From contig JABISL010000035.1 of the NCBI GenBank assembly GCA_018700055.1, positions 21,812 through 85,811 of the forward strand: a stretch of DNA of 64,000 nt, written 5' to 3'. Source of the DNA: a bacterium (GTDB taxonomy: Bacteria; Margulisbacteria; Marinamargulisbacteria; UBA817; JABISL01). The translations under genes were made by a program, and so were the position numbers. The notes beneath the pieces are model-generated. The model did no database searches and was not told where the DNA came from. It worked only from the letters and a program-made list of their open reading frames with translations. Positions 1 through 8,342 of the stretch are shown here, piece by piece (the stretch's first letter is position 1; each line of letters opens with the position of its first letter).

Positions 1-874
1 TTTCAGATACATCATACTGCGTACCCATAAACATCCGAACTAACGTATATATAAACTGCTTCTGTAAAAAAGGGTGCATAGCCTTCAAGTCCGTTTTGGG
101 AAATCGAAGAGATGATTCATCTTGCTCTACCAAGGATAAAGGCTCAACCAACACGGCCCCTACATATTCACGCCAATCTTCTAGATAGTCTCCTAACCGT
201 AACAAACTCGTCTTATAGTGCGGATCCATTTCCTCAATCGAAGGCAATAACGCATGGCGTATATAGTTTCGTTGTATGTCTTGGTCAAAATTACTTTCGT
301 CCTGAGAAAATGCATACCCTTTTTCTGGCATATAATCCAAAATCTGAGACTTTTCCAAACATAGTAGTGGACGAACGATTGTTAATTGATAATCAGATAA
401 TGAAATTTTAGGCAGTATCCCGCCCAATTGATATTTGGCTCCTCGTAAGAGTTTCTGAAAGAACGTTTCGCAAAAATCGTCCAAATGATGCCCCATAGCA
501 ATATAGTCCACGTCTAATTCATGTTTAAGTCTGGATAGTTCCTTTAACCTTAATTTGCGACCAGCAAGCTCAATAGAGAGTTTTTTAGTTAAAGCCTCTT
601 CTTCGACATCAATAGGAATAATATCAGCCCTTACACCTTTAGTTTCTGCAAAAGACATCACCACATCTTCATCATTTCGCGCAGATTCACGTAGTCCATG
701 GTTAAAATATACTAATCGAAGATTACCGGCATTTAAATATTGATGTAAAAAGTGTGCCAACAACATGGAGTCCGGCCCCCCAGAGCAAGCCAAAAGAACC
801 TTATCTTGTTTGGAAAATAAGCGTTTTTCACGTATAAACTCAGCGATCTTAACGTTAATCGGATGATCATGCAT
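1..874 (-). CDS. tilS: tRNA(Ile)-lysidine synthase TilS (3' end cut by window edge)
   Basis: Open minus-strand frame running off the left window edge. It starts at ATG 874 and reads M-H-D-H-P-I-N-V-K-I. The N-terminal PP-loop motif CSGGPDS (about residues 30-36) binds ATP, followed by FNHGLR and GHHLDD blocks typical of TilS. The family ligates lysine to C34 of tRNA-Ile(CAU), giving lysidine so that AUA is read as Ile; it is cytosolic and normally essential. The start overlaps the stop of the upstream DUF192 gene by 8 nt, so the two are probably co-transcribed and translationally coupled. About 290 codons are visible and the C-terminal domain is not seen. Confidence 0.93.
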   Translation of the reverse strand, partial: MHDHPINVKIAEFIREKRLFSKQDKVLLACSGGPDSMLLAHFLHQYLNAGNLRLVYFNHGLRESARNDEDVVMSFAETKGVRADIIPIDVEEEALTKKLSIELAGRKLRLKELSRLKHELDVDYIAMGHHLDDFCETFFQKLLRGAKYQLGGILPKISLSDYQLTIVRPLLCLEKSQILDYMPEKGYAFSQDESNFDQDIQRNYIRHALLPSIEEMDPHYKTSLLRLGDYLEDWREYVGAVLVEPLSLVEQDESSLRFPKTDLKAMHPFLQKQFIYTLVRMFMGTQYDVSE

Positions 875-1316
875 CTGGGTTAGACTCCTTTACTAACTGA
901 AAATACGTCCCTACTTTCATATTCAATTGTCTCGCAATCCCCCCATTGATTTCAAGTACATATAACGCCTTTCTAGGTGATGAATAATAAGGACAAGGAT
1001 CTCGATCACAAGGTGGCGTCATTTGGGACATGTGAACAATACGAAAATCGGGATCCAGCCAAATAATATCAAGTGTAATAAACGTATTCTTCATCCAAAA
1101 CACATACGGATGCGGATAATCAAATTCAAAGAGCATTCCTGATCCTTTAGGAAGTTGATCGCGATACATTAACCCAACAGACCTATGTTTAGTGTCTCTG
1201 GCCCATTCAATATCAAAACAACTGGATTGATAACAAATTTGATCAGATGAATAAACCAGACCACTAGTGATGAGAAAACCAATGATAATCACCCATAAAT
1301 GGTACTTGCGAAACAT
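867..1316 (-). CDS. DUF192 family exported protein
   Basis: 149 residues: a hydrophobic N-terminal signal or anchor segment (residues 7-22), then a DUF192 domain with the typical GLMYRDQLP, GMLFEF and FWMKNTFI blocks and a late VLEINGG segment. The family is widespread and small, usually exported, and its biochemical role is not established. Its start is 21 nt from the divergent menA start. The minus strand reads TATTAT seven nt before this ATG, overlapping menA's TATAAT, so the mRNA may be leaderless. Downstream it overlaps tilS. Family assignment is firm; function is unknown. Confidence 0.88.
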   Translation of the reverse strand: MFRKYHLWVIIIGFLITSGLVYSSDQICYQSSCFDIEWARDTKHRSVGLMYRDQLPKGSGMLFEFDYPHPYVFWMKNTFITLDIIWLDPDFRIVHMSQMTPPCDRDPCPYYSSPRKALYVLEINGGIARQLNMKVGTYFQLVKESNPDA

Positions 1317-1322
1317 GTTCGT

Positions 1323-1329
1323 TATAATA
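1323..1329. promoter_or_regulatory. Symmetric -10 element shared by menA (+) and DUF192 (-)
   Basis: The heptamer TATAATA reads TATAAT on the plus strand (1323-1328), 9 nt before the menA ATG at 1338. It reads TATTAT on the minus strand (1329-1324), 7 nt before the DUF192 ATG at 1316. Only 21 nt separate the two starts, so both mRNAs would begin at or next to their start codons. Confidence 0.6.
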
Positions 1330-1337
1330 CCAGAACC

Positions 1338-2219
1338 ATGATCAAAGGAATCAAATTATGGCTACAGGCCACTCGGCCCAAAACACTATCTGCAGGGATA
1401 GCGCCTGTATTAATGGGAAGTGTATTGGTGTGGGACACGCCATATTTTCATTGGGCCCTATTTGCAAGTATCCTCGGGTGCACCCTATTTATTCAGGTTG
1501 GAACGAACTTTGCCAACGACTACTTCGATAATCAAAAAGGTGCTGATACTGAGGATCGTTTAGGACCACAGCGAATGACTCAGTCAGGCCTAATCAGTCC
1601 TGCAAAAATGAAACTCGCGTTCATATTATGCTTCATATTTGCGTCAGTCTTGAGTATTAAACTAGTCCTAATTGGGGGCTTATCCATCGCCTTCATTGGT
1701 GCCTTGTCCATTTTATTTGGCATCTTATATACAGGTGGGCCATATCCATTAGGATATAACGGGCTTGGGGATATATTTGTACTCGTATTTTTCGGGCCCG
1801 TAGCTGTCGCTGGCACTTACTATCTCTATACCCTCCAATTCGTCACCGAAGTGATGATAATCGGCTTAATCCCTGGACTATTGGCTACAGCAATTCTAGT
1901 GGTTAACAACTTGAGAGATATCCCAACCGACAGTCAAACCGGAAAAAACACTTTAGCCGTACGCTTTGGTGAAACATTCTGTGTCTGGGAATATGCCACA
2001 TGCTTATTTGCGGCATTAGGATTAACGATTTGGATTATTTTTAATCATCCAGATCAAATTGAATTAATTGGACCGGCATTTATATTAACGATACTGAGCC
2101 CTAAACTCATTAAAGCCGTCCGGCTCAAACGAGGGAAAGAGCTCAATCCCATCTTAGAAAAAACCGGCAAGCTATTACTTATTTATAGCCTTCTATTCTG
2201 TATAGCCTGGATTGCCTAA
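1338..2219 (+). CDS. menA: 1,4-dihydroxy-2-naphthoate polyprenyltransferase MenA
   Basis: Integral membrane UbiA-family prenyltransferase that attaches the isoprenoid tail to DHNA in menaquinone synthesis. It has the ATRPKTLSAGIAPVL opening typical of MenA, the first Asp-rich motif NFANDYFDNQKGAD, a second NNLRDIPTDSQTGKNTLAVRFG motif, and about eight hydrophobic segments. I choose ATG 1338 (293 aa) over an upstream in-frame ATG at 1299, because 1299 lies inside the divergent gene and TATAAT sits 9 nt before 1338. The menE gene follows directly. Confidence 0.93.
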   Translation: MIKGIKLWLQATRPKTLSAGIAPVLMGSVLVWDTPYFHWALFASILGCTLFIQVGTNFANDYFDNQKGADTEDRLGPQRMTQSGLISPAKMKLAFILCFIFASVLSIKLVLIGGLSIAFIGALSILFGILYTGGPYPLGYNGLGDIFVLVFFGPVAVAGTYYLYTLQFVTEVMIIGLIPGLLATAILVVNNLRDIPTDSQTGKNTLAVRFGETFCVWEYATCLFAALGLTIWIIFNHPDQIELIGPAFILTILSPKLIKAVRLKRGKELNPILEKTGKLLLIYSLLFCIAWIA

Positions 2220-2229
2220 GCACAACCCG

Positions 2230-3438
2230 ATGACTCACTCACGCATTGCCATAAGTACAGATCAGCCAGATCAAACTATCGCTGACTTATATAGATGTTG
2301 GGAAAATGGCATGGTTCCTTGCCCATTATCATCACGACTCCCTAGGGATAAACAGAACGAATTGGCCGCGAGTGTCGGAGCCTGCAATCAAGGAATATCA
2401 ACATTTGAAGTAAAAACAAAGTCTAATATAGAAGATTACCCTCCCGATGCCATCTCATCCATATTATTCACTTCGGGGTCAACGGGCACTCCAAAGGCCG
2501 TAGTCCATACATTTAATAATCACATCGCCAGTGCCAAGCGCTCCAATAGCACCATTCCACTTGGCTCAGGAGACAAATGGCTCCTTTCACTCCCCTTATA
2601 TCATGTCTCGGGTTTGAGCCTTCTATTTCGGACGTCTTTAGCAGGTGCGTCGCTAATTAATAGTAGTGACAAAATCGCTACGTCGATAATTAACAACAAT
2701 ATTACCCATATCTCTCTAGTTCCTACCCAACTCGAGCAACTTCTTCAAACTGGAGACACATACCCTACACTAAAACACATCCTTTTAGGCGGGGCGCCAA
2801 TCCCAGAGACATTAATTAAGCGTGCGTTAGACAAACTCTCTTGCACCATCCATACCGGCTATGGATTAACAGAAACCGCCTCGCATATCTATACGGAGTC
2901 GCATCACAAAGACTCCCCCCAACCCACTATTCATCACAACCCAGAGACACTCTGTATCATCAAAGGGGAGATCTGCGTTAAGGGCCCTTCGCTTTGTTTA
3001 GGCTACAGTGACTCCAAAAACATCACCCAAACCCAACTTAACTTAGATTCAGATGGGTGGTTTCATACTGGAGATCTCGGGCAAATCGATAGTAATGGAC
3101 GTTTATCCATTACGGGTAGAAAAGACACCATGTTTATTTCTGGCGGGGAAAACATTCACCCAGAAGAAATTGAAAAACACCTACTAACAATCTCCAGCAT
3201 AGAAGCCGCCATAGTCATCCCTGTCATGGACGAAACCTTTGGACATCGTCCGATTGCTTATATCAAAACAAATGGCAATCTCGATTCAGAAGCCATAAAA
3301 GAAACACTGCGCCAAACGCTTCCTAATTTTAAAGTGCCTGACAACTTATATAATTGGCCAAATAGTATGCCAAATGAAACGAAACTAAGTCGAAAGCGAC
3401 TAATATCTCATCACCAATTGTATAGTATTCAAGCCTGA
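2230..3438 (+). CDS. menE: o-succinylbenzoate--CoA ligase MenE
   Basis: ANL-superfamily adenylate-forming enzyme that activates OSB to OSB-CoA for menaquinone. It shows the P-loop SSILFTSGSTGTPKAVVHT, YGLTETASH, the WFHTGDLGQID hinge region, GRKDTMFISGGENIHPEEIE and a C-terminal KLSRK carrying the adenylation Lys. From ATG 2230 it is 402 aa, short for MenE: the N-terminal part before the P-loop is only about 75 residues. A TTG at 2212 is an alternative start that would overlap the menA stop. It follows menA with a 10-nt gap and converges on the thioesterase gene, overlapping it by 10 nt at the 3' end. Confidence 0.9.
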   Translation: MTHSRIAISTDQPDQTIADLYRCWENGMVPCPLSSRLPRDKQNELAASVGACNQGISTFEVKTKSNIEDYPPDAISSILFTSGSTGTPKAVVHTFNNHIASAKRSNSTIPLGSGDKWLLSLPLYHVSGLSLLFRTSLAGASLINSSDKIATSIINNNITHISLVPTQLEQLLQTGDTYPTLKHILLGGAPIPETLIKRALDKLSCTIHTGYGLTETASHIYTESHHKDSPQPTIHHNPETLCIIKGEICVKGPSLCLGYSDSKNITQTQLNLDSDGWFHTGDLGQIDSNGRLSITGRKDTMFISGGENIHPEEIEKHLLTISSIEAAIVIPVMDETFGHRPIAYIKTNGNLDSEAIKETLRQTLPNFKVPDNLYNWPNSMPNETKLSRKRLISHHQLYSIQA

Positions 3439-3863
3439 TATTTAGTCAAAATCCCCATTAACTCATCAGGAATCGAAATCTTTTCACGAGAGTCTTTGCC
3501 CACACAAACGTGAACAGTCTTACATCTTCCGGATAACACTGGCGTGTCGAACACGTCACCACTATCCGATCCAACGTTATATATCTCATAAGTAATGCTA
3601 AAAGATGTAGATCCAATATGATCTACCCACGTCTTAACCTCTACCCGGTCCCCCGATCTTAATGACACCATATAATCGGCTTCAGAATGAACAATCACCG
3701 TAATGAAAGGCTTCTTCTGCATAAGATCAGTAAATGTAAGGCCTTCCTCAGCCATGAGATCTTCCCATGAATCATGAGCGAACCGATATTGACGGGCGAA
3801 GTACAATATCCCCGCCATATCGGTGTCGTGCATTCTTACTTTGTTTGAGGAGATGTATTTCAT
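3429..3863 (-). CDS. Hotdog acyl-CoA thioesterase (YbgC/4HBT family), probable DHNA-CoA thioesterase
   Basis: 144 residues, single hotdog domain with the 4HBT active-site block RMHDTDMAGILYFARQYRFAHD, where the second Asp is the expected catalytic residue, and a GDRVEVKTWV strand region. The family hydrolyses acyl- or aroyl-CoA thioesters. The Asp-containing TDMAGILYF form resembles cyanobacterial and plant DHNA-CoA thioesterases, and the gene faces menA-menE, so a role in releasing DHNA is inferred rather than shown. TATAAT on the minus strand (3878-3873) lies 9 nt before the ATG with no SD, so it is a leaderless candidate. Confidence 0.8.
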   Translation of the reverse strand: MKYISSNKVRMHDTDMAGILYFARQYRFAHDSWEDLMAEEGLTFTDLMQKKPFITVIVHSEADYMVSLRSGDRVEVKTWVDHIGSTSFSITYEIYNVGSDSGDVFDTPVLSGRCKTVHVCVGKDSREKISIPDELMGILTKYQA

Positions 3864-3891
3864 AGTGGCTCAATTATAGTTGAGAACGCTT

Positions 3892-5247
3892 TTAAGCGGA
3901 AGTTTTCAATAACAAACTGGGCCTAATCCATTCAATATACTTCCAAAAATCAATTCCCAGTCGTCCTTGTTCCAATTTAGGGACGTACGGATCACGGTAC
4001 TGAGAATATCGTGCTACACACATTTGAGCTGGAATTGAGCCCAATCCCCATTGCCACAGAACCGCAATATACATGAGCTCCTTAGTTGAGAAGGGGGAGT
4101 TATTGATAAGTGATTCAGTATTATGCATTCGAGCACTAACTTTTTCCAAAAACAACTGAACACTTTCATCCAATGAGCATGCCCTAGATTCCTTCACAAC
4201 AATAATTTCATTACTTCTAATATTAGAAGATGTTATTTCTTTTTGGAATGAAATCAACCCATTAAATCCTGTACACAACTGGTTAAACCCAGACTCAATC
4301 ATATTCATATTGCCAAGATCACGTATGTTTTTATCAAACCGAATCCCACATGTACTAGCAGATACTAAAAAAACAACATTAACCGCACTCGTCTTAAGTC
4401 TTCGCAGATCTATCTCCTCTTCAGTAAGTTTAGGGACAAATATGCCGCGCAAGGATTTAATCCGATCACTAGCCTCAGAATAGATAGCATCTAAATAATC
4501 GAACAGCTCCTTGCAAAATTCATCGTATCCTAAAGTTCCTATAGACTCATCTGAGCTACTCGCGTAAGCAAACCCAAGGTCTTTTGCCATTTGGGCCCAC
4601 CCCGAAACATACCCAGCAAGTATCTCAGCTTTAGCGGTAGAGACCTCATGCCATTTCAAAAAATCAACAAGGACCATCGGCACCTTTTCTATGTCTTGAG
4701 AATAATCCAAAAAAACTCTTTTTATATATCCATTCAGTCTATGGATTAGATGGATATCCTCTTCTTCTTCAACCCAATCATCATAAACATAAAGCATTCC
4801 AGTAAACGAAGTTTGAAGCCTTAATGCATTTTCTGGAAGACATACACGCGAGTCTTTCAACAGTCGGTTAATGGCCTCCATATTAGAGCTTCCTTGAATA
4901 TCTACGTCCTTTTCAATAGACGAATCGAAAGCAACACAAGTATATGAAACAAACTGAGCAAAATCAGCTTTAATTATTTTTGACGCATCATTCTTAGCGA
5001 TAATGCCAATTTTAACCATCCAATTTGCAACATCATTATTGACGATCTGGATAAGATCTATATCCGATTGTCTGTAAAAATCAAAAGGACAATACAAATC
5101 ACCCGCTAAAGACACCTGTTCAGCCGTACTTCCGATAACCCCTCTATGAATAATAATGTCACCAAGATCAATATGCTTAACAGTGGTATCAAAACAACTC
5201 GTTTCAAATACATCATCTAGTGATTGCAAAGCCAGGGTTTTTCTCAT
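3892..5247 (-). CDS. Class I terpene synthase (bacterial terpene cyclase-like)
   Basis: 451 residues, not annotated by any obvious household family. Three spaced signatures match class I terpene cyclases. An Asp-rich motif YDDWVEEEE has DD at residues 156-157 within a GMLYVYDDW context. An NSE triad NGLISFQKE has N329, S333 and E337. Arg283 lies exactly 46 residues upstream of N329, the conserved place of the pyrophosphate-sensor Arg. R413-Y414 near the C-terminus matches the terminal RY pair. An N-terminal CPFDFYRQSDID segment resembles the family opening. It would ionise and cyclise a prenyl diphosphate with Mg2+ in the cytosol; substrate and product are unknown. No transmembrane segment. 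A 218-nt spacer separates it from a divergent LuxR-type membrane regulator. Confidence 0.75.
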   Translation of the reverse strand: MRKTLALQSLDDVFETSCFDTTVKHIDLGDIIIHRGVIGSTAEQVSLAGDLYCPFDFYRQSDIDLIQIVNNDVANWMVKIGIIAKNDASKIIKADFAQFVSYTCVAFDSSIEKDVDIQGSSNMEAINRLLKDSRVCLPENALRLQTSFTGMLYVYDDWVEEEEDIHLIHRLNGYIKRVFLDYSQDIEKVPMVLVDFLKWHEVSTAKAEILAGYVSGWAQMAKDLGFAYASSSDESIGTLGYDEFCKELFDYLDAIYSEASDRIKSLRGIFVPKLTEEEIDLRRLKTSAVNVVFLVSASTCGIRFDKNIRDLGNMNMIESGFNQLCTGFNGLISFQKEITSSNIRSNEIIVVKESRACSLDESVQLFLEKVSARMHNTESLINNSPFSTKELMYIAVLWQWGLGSIPAQMCVARYSQYRDPYVPKLEQGRLGIDFWKYIEWIRPSLLLKTSA

Positions 5248-5322
5248 AAATCTAAGGTAGATGGAAGAAAAACCTTTACCAATGATTCATAAGTACAAAA
5301 AACTAAGTAATTAGAGACACCA

Positions 5323-5373
5323 AAAGTACTATTTTTAGATTTGGGAGATATAGAGAGGTGATACTAAAGTACT
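5323..5373. repeat. Two AAAGTACT direct repeats between terpene synthase and LuxR-like gene
   Basis: Identical octamers AAAGTACT at 5323-5330 and 5366-5373, 43 bp apart (about four helical turns), each containing the palindrome AGTACT. A partial AAGTAC lies at 5291-5296. Their position in the divergent spacer makes them candidate operator half-sites for the adjacent LuxR-type protein. Binding is inference only. Confidence 0.35.
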
Positions 5374-5465
5374 GTTAATGGAAGAATCAAGCAGCAGCCC
5401 GACTAGCACTTATTGACTGGTAATCTATATTCTGAGACGTTTACTAAGAAAGAAGGACCCACAAA

Positions 5466-6272
5466 ATGAAGCTAATTTCTACATGGCTAAACAAAATTAT
5501 ATTCGCTGGAATAGTCTTTGAAGATGACTTCAGTGTTTCCAAAAAAATTGTTTTGAGCAACCAAATGATGCTCGTAGTAATGCTTTTTACAGGACCCTAC
5601 GCTTTATTTTTTGTCTTCGTAGGGGCGCCCAGCTTAGGCCTATTTATCCTAGTTGCCGAAGTTGCTTACGGATTCTGTTTATACCTAAATTCTCAAAAAA
5701 AGCACCTTATAGCTAAGATACTGTTCATGATAACCTCGACTACATTAGTTGGTGGGCTCTCTGCTATCTTAGGACCTAATGCTGGCGTTCATCCAAGTCT
5801 GATCATACTCTTTGCAATCGCATTTACAATATTTGAAAGAAAGAATATCCTCTGGCGGTGGCTCACCGCGTCACTCCCAATTTTAGTGCTTTGTTACTTA
5901 GAACTTAGTGAGTTTTCATTTTTCTACACCGTTCAATTATCGGACGAAATAAACTCTTTATTAAGTTTTCTGATCATTCTTTGTGAAGCGGCCGTAATTG
6001 GACTAATTCTTCAGTTTTTACTTGAAATCAACCAGTTTCTATACAAAGCATCGAGTCAAAACGACCAGTTTCCGATACTTACCAAACGCGAAAACGAAGT
6101 CGTAACAGTCCTTACTCAAGGAAAGAACAACAAGGACATCGCGAGATATCTATTTATTGAAGAATGTACTGTCAAAAACCACTTGCAAAGTATCTACGAG
6201 AAACTACAAGTAAAAACACGATTAGAACTAATGAAAAAGATTACTGGAAACCCTCACTTCTTAATCAAGTAA
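5466..6272 (+). CDS. Membrane-anchored LuxR-type transcriptional regulator
   Basis: 268 residues. About six hydrophobic segments fill residues 25-190, and a LuxR/NarL-type helix-turn-helix occupies about 205-258 (LTKRENEVVTVL, then NKDIARYLFIEECTVKNHL and YEKLQVKTRLEL). There is no receiver or PAS domain, so the membrane part is presumably the sensor or anchor and the HTH faces the cytosol. An AAGGA Shine-Dalgarno precedes ATG 5466. It is divergent from the terpene synthase, which is its most likely target by position. Membrane-bound one-component LuxR regulators are known; the ligand cannot be told from the sequence. Confidence 0.8.
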   Translation: MKLISTWLNKIIFAGIVFEDDFSVSKKIVLSNQMMLVVMLFTGPYALFFVFVGAPSLGLFILVAEVAYGFCLYLNSQKKHLIAKILFMITSTTLVGGLSAILGPNAGVHPSLIILFAIAFTIFERKNILWRWLTASLPILVLCYLELSEFSFFYTVQLSDEINSLLSFLIILCEAAVIGLILQFLLEINQFLYKASSQNDQFPILTKRENEVVTVLTQGKNNKDIARYLFIEECTVKNHLQSIYEKLQVKTRLELMKKITGNPHFLIK

Positions 6273-6298
6273 TAAAACAAGTAATTCAGAGGACGAGA

Positions 6299-7059
6299 CT
6301 AGGGCCAATAACGAGTGCCTTCATGCGGTTGCCCACAAGGATACCCTGCAGTATAAGGAGTTGTAGACTCAAAATATCGATATAATGTTACTCCACTAGA
6401 AATGGCCGCGGGAACCCCAGGCATGCACGCTTGTAATGGGGCAAACCCTAGCCCAGAAACATTCATTATATTTCCAGTTGCAACATTAGCAACAAATGAC
6501 GTAAATGGTGTGAATAGATTTGTCATATTATCACGGTCCCGCTGCCCCCCAGGTGCTGATGGGTCATCCACTACAGATGCTGCAACGGAACCGACTAGAC
6601 AAGTAGAGCCACCACTACCAAGAGCCCCAGCGGCCATTGCCCCAGGGATACTAACTGGAAACAGGAGTGACGATAGAGACGCTCCAAACCCATTACATAT
6701 TGCTCCTGTTCCAGCGGCGTTTAGGGTCCAAAAAAGATATTTGCACTATGCTCAGGACAAGAGTTTTGGTGCCTACGAGAGGTTCTTCCAGCATGGGGAG
6801 GCACAAAGTTTAATCTATCCACATTAAAGATAGTGAATTGATGAGCAGGTGACTCTAAGACATGCGCAATAGCAATTGGTCCGTCTGAAGTAGCTCGCGG
6901 CCCTGAATTTTGCGCTACAAAAAAATGAACATCAGAAGCCTCAACTACCTGAGCAGGCATAGAGACTGGAATAGCTTGATGAGTAACGCTATATAATGAC
7001 TCGCTAGATCGCTCTAGATTTGACCCAGAAATAACCGAGACAGTTGCAAGTGAATTCAT
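6299..7059 (-). pseudogene. Orphan protein split by a -1 frameshift at an A6/T6 run
   Basis: Two minus-strand frames together look like one gene of about 253 codons. The first (7059 to 6721, 112 aa) starts with MNSLATVSVIS after a good AAAGGAC Shine-Dalgarno and a TATAAT-like box. It ends just past a run of six T (plus-strand A6 at 6730-6735). The second frame is open from 6745 to 6299, and the stretch before its first ATG already looks coding (WTLNAAGTGA, then SLLFPVSIPGA). A -1 slip on the run joins them seamlessly. The product has a low-complexity N-terminus and a Gly/Ala-rich hydrophobic C-terminal half. No family recognised. A true mutation, programmed slippage or an indel error are all possible. 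Confidence 0.55.
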
Positions 7060-7150
7060 AATAACAAGTCCTTTTTGAATATTATTATATTTTAATAAAT
7101 TATCATAAAAATGAAAGCAGATAGCAAGTACAAAGGTTCATAATTTAAGT

Positions 7151-7169
7151 AGATACAAAAAAAGTATCT
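7151..7169. promoter_or_regulatory. Inverted repeat upstream of fbaB
   Basis: AGATAC (7151-7156) and GTATCT (7164-7169) form a perfect 6-bp inverted repeat around A7. It lies about 45 bp upstream of the fbaB -10 element and could be an operator. No regulator is identifiable. Confidence 0.25.
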
Positions 7170-7208
7170 CATATACACTACCTATGCCTCCCTCAATATG
7201 CATAGATA

Positions 7209-7217
7209 TGCTATACT
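7209..7217 (+). promoter_or_regulatory. Extended -10 promoter of fbaB
   Basis: TGC-TATACT (7209-7217) is an extended -10 element. It predicts a leader of about 60 nt before ATG 7285, which carries an AAGGAG Shine-Dalgarno at 7270-7275. This is a leadered promoter, in contrast with the leaderless pattern elsewhere. Confidence 0.5.
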
Positions 7218-7284
7218 CAAGCCCGATATTACATAGTAATTTCACGAAACTAAACAATAATACAAAACAAAGGAGACCACCGCT

Positions 7285-8340
7285 ATGAATTATAGTGACA
7301 TCCAATCCATTCTTGGAGACGACGCCGAACATTTACTAGGACACACATGCAAAACGATCTCAAGCGATCATCTACATTTACCTGGCCCAGACTGGGTAGA
7401 CCGCATTTTTTCAGTAACAGATAGAAATAACCGTGTATTAGGCAACTTAGAACGACTCTATAATCATGGTCGCCTAGCAGGAACTGGCTACTTATCCATT
7501 CTTCCTGTAGACCAAGGAATTGAACATTCCGCTGGTGCTTCTTTTGCACCCAACCCTGAATATTTTGACCCAGAGAATATAGTTAAACTCGCTATCGAAG
7601 GTGGCTGTAACGCCGTTGCTAGTACTTTGGGGGTTCTTGGTAGTGTCTCTCGTAAATATGCACACAAAATTCCTTTTATTCTTAAATACAATCACAATGA
7701 ATTCCTTAGCTACCCTAACTCTTTTGATCAAATCGCATTTGGAAGTATGGAACAAGCCTATGAAATGGGGTGTGCAGCTGTTGGGGCAACAATTTATTTT
7801 GGATCCCCAGAAAGCGAACGCCAAATCGTAGAAGTAAGTAAGATGTTTGAAATGGCTCATGAACTTGGTATGGCAACTATTCTTTGGTGCTACCTCCGCA
7901 ACAGTGACTTCAAAAAGGACGGTGTGGACTATCACGTAGCTACTGATCTTACAGGTCAAGCCAACCACCTTGGTGTCACAATTCAAGCAGACATTATCAA
8001 ACAAAAAATGCCCGAAACAAATGGTGGGTACAATGCGATCAAATTTGGTAAAACTCACGAAAAAGTATACTCCGAATTAACGACGGATCATCCTATTGAT
8101 TTAACACGTTATCAACTTGCAAATACTTACATGGGACGCATGGGGTTAATCAACTCGGGTGGCGCATCTGGATCTAACGATCTTCAGGACGCTATATCTA
8201 CAGCCGTTATCAATAAACGTGCAGGCGGGATGGGGTTAATATCAGGGCGAAAGGCTTTTCAGAAGCCATTAAACGATGGCATTCAACTACTCAATTCAAT
8301 TCAAGATGTATACCTCAACCCCGAAGTGACGGTAGCTTAA
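7285..8340 (+). CDS. fbaB: Class I fructose-bisphosphate aldolase (FbaB/DhnA type)
   Basis: 351 residues matching the archaeal/bacterial class I aldolase family (Schiff-base, metal-independent). Recognisable blocks are [41 protein letters not shown] and a C-terminal INSGGASG followed by [19 protein letters not shown]. It interconverts fructose-1,6-bisphosphate with DHAP and glyceraldehyde-3-phosphate in glycolysis or gluconeogenesis in the cytosol. Strong SD AAGGAG nine nt before the ATG. The Fe-S carrier gene follows two nt after its stop, so the two are co-transcribed. Confidence 0.92.
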   Translation: MNYSDIQSILGDDAEHLLGHTCKTISSDHLHLPGPDWVDRIFSVTDRNNRVLGNLERLYNHGRLAGTGYLSILPVDQGIEHSAGASFAPNPEYFDPENIVKLAIEGGCNAVASTLGVLGSVSRKYAHKIPFILKYNHNEFLSYPNSFDQIAFGSMEQAYEMGCAAVGATIYFGSPESERQIVEVSKMFEMAHELGMATILWCYLRNSDFKKDGVDYHVATDLTGQANHLGVTIQADIIKQKMPETNGGYNAIKFGKTHEKVYSELTTDHPIDLTRYQLANTYMGRMGLINSGGASGSNDLQDAISTAVINKRAGGMGLISGRKAFQKPLNDGIQLLNSIQDVYLNPEVTVA

Positions 8341-8342
8341 CA

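Noticed and set aside
5413..5431. TTGACT and TATATT as -35/-10 for the LuxR-like gene
   Set aside because: The spacer is only 7 nt, so they cannot work together as a promoter.
7492..8058. 188-codon minus-strand frame inside fbaB
   Set aside because: Shadow of a strongly conserved aldolase gene; no start signal and Cys/Phe-rich composition.
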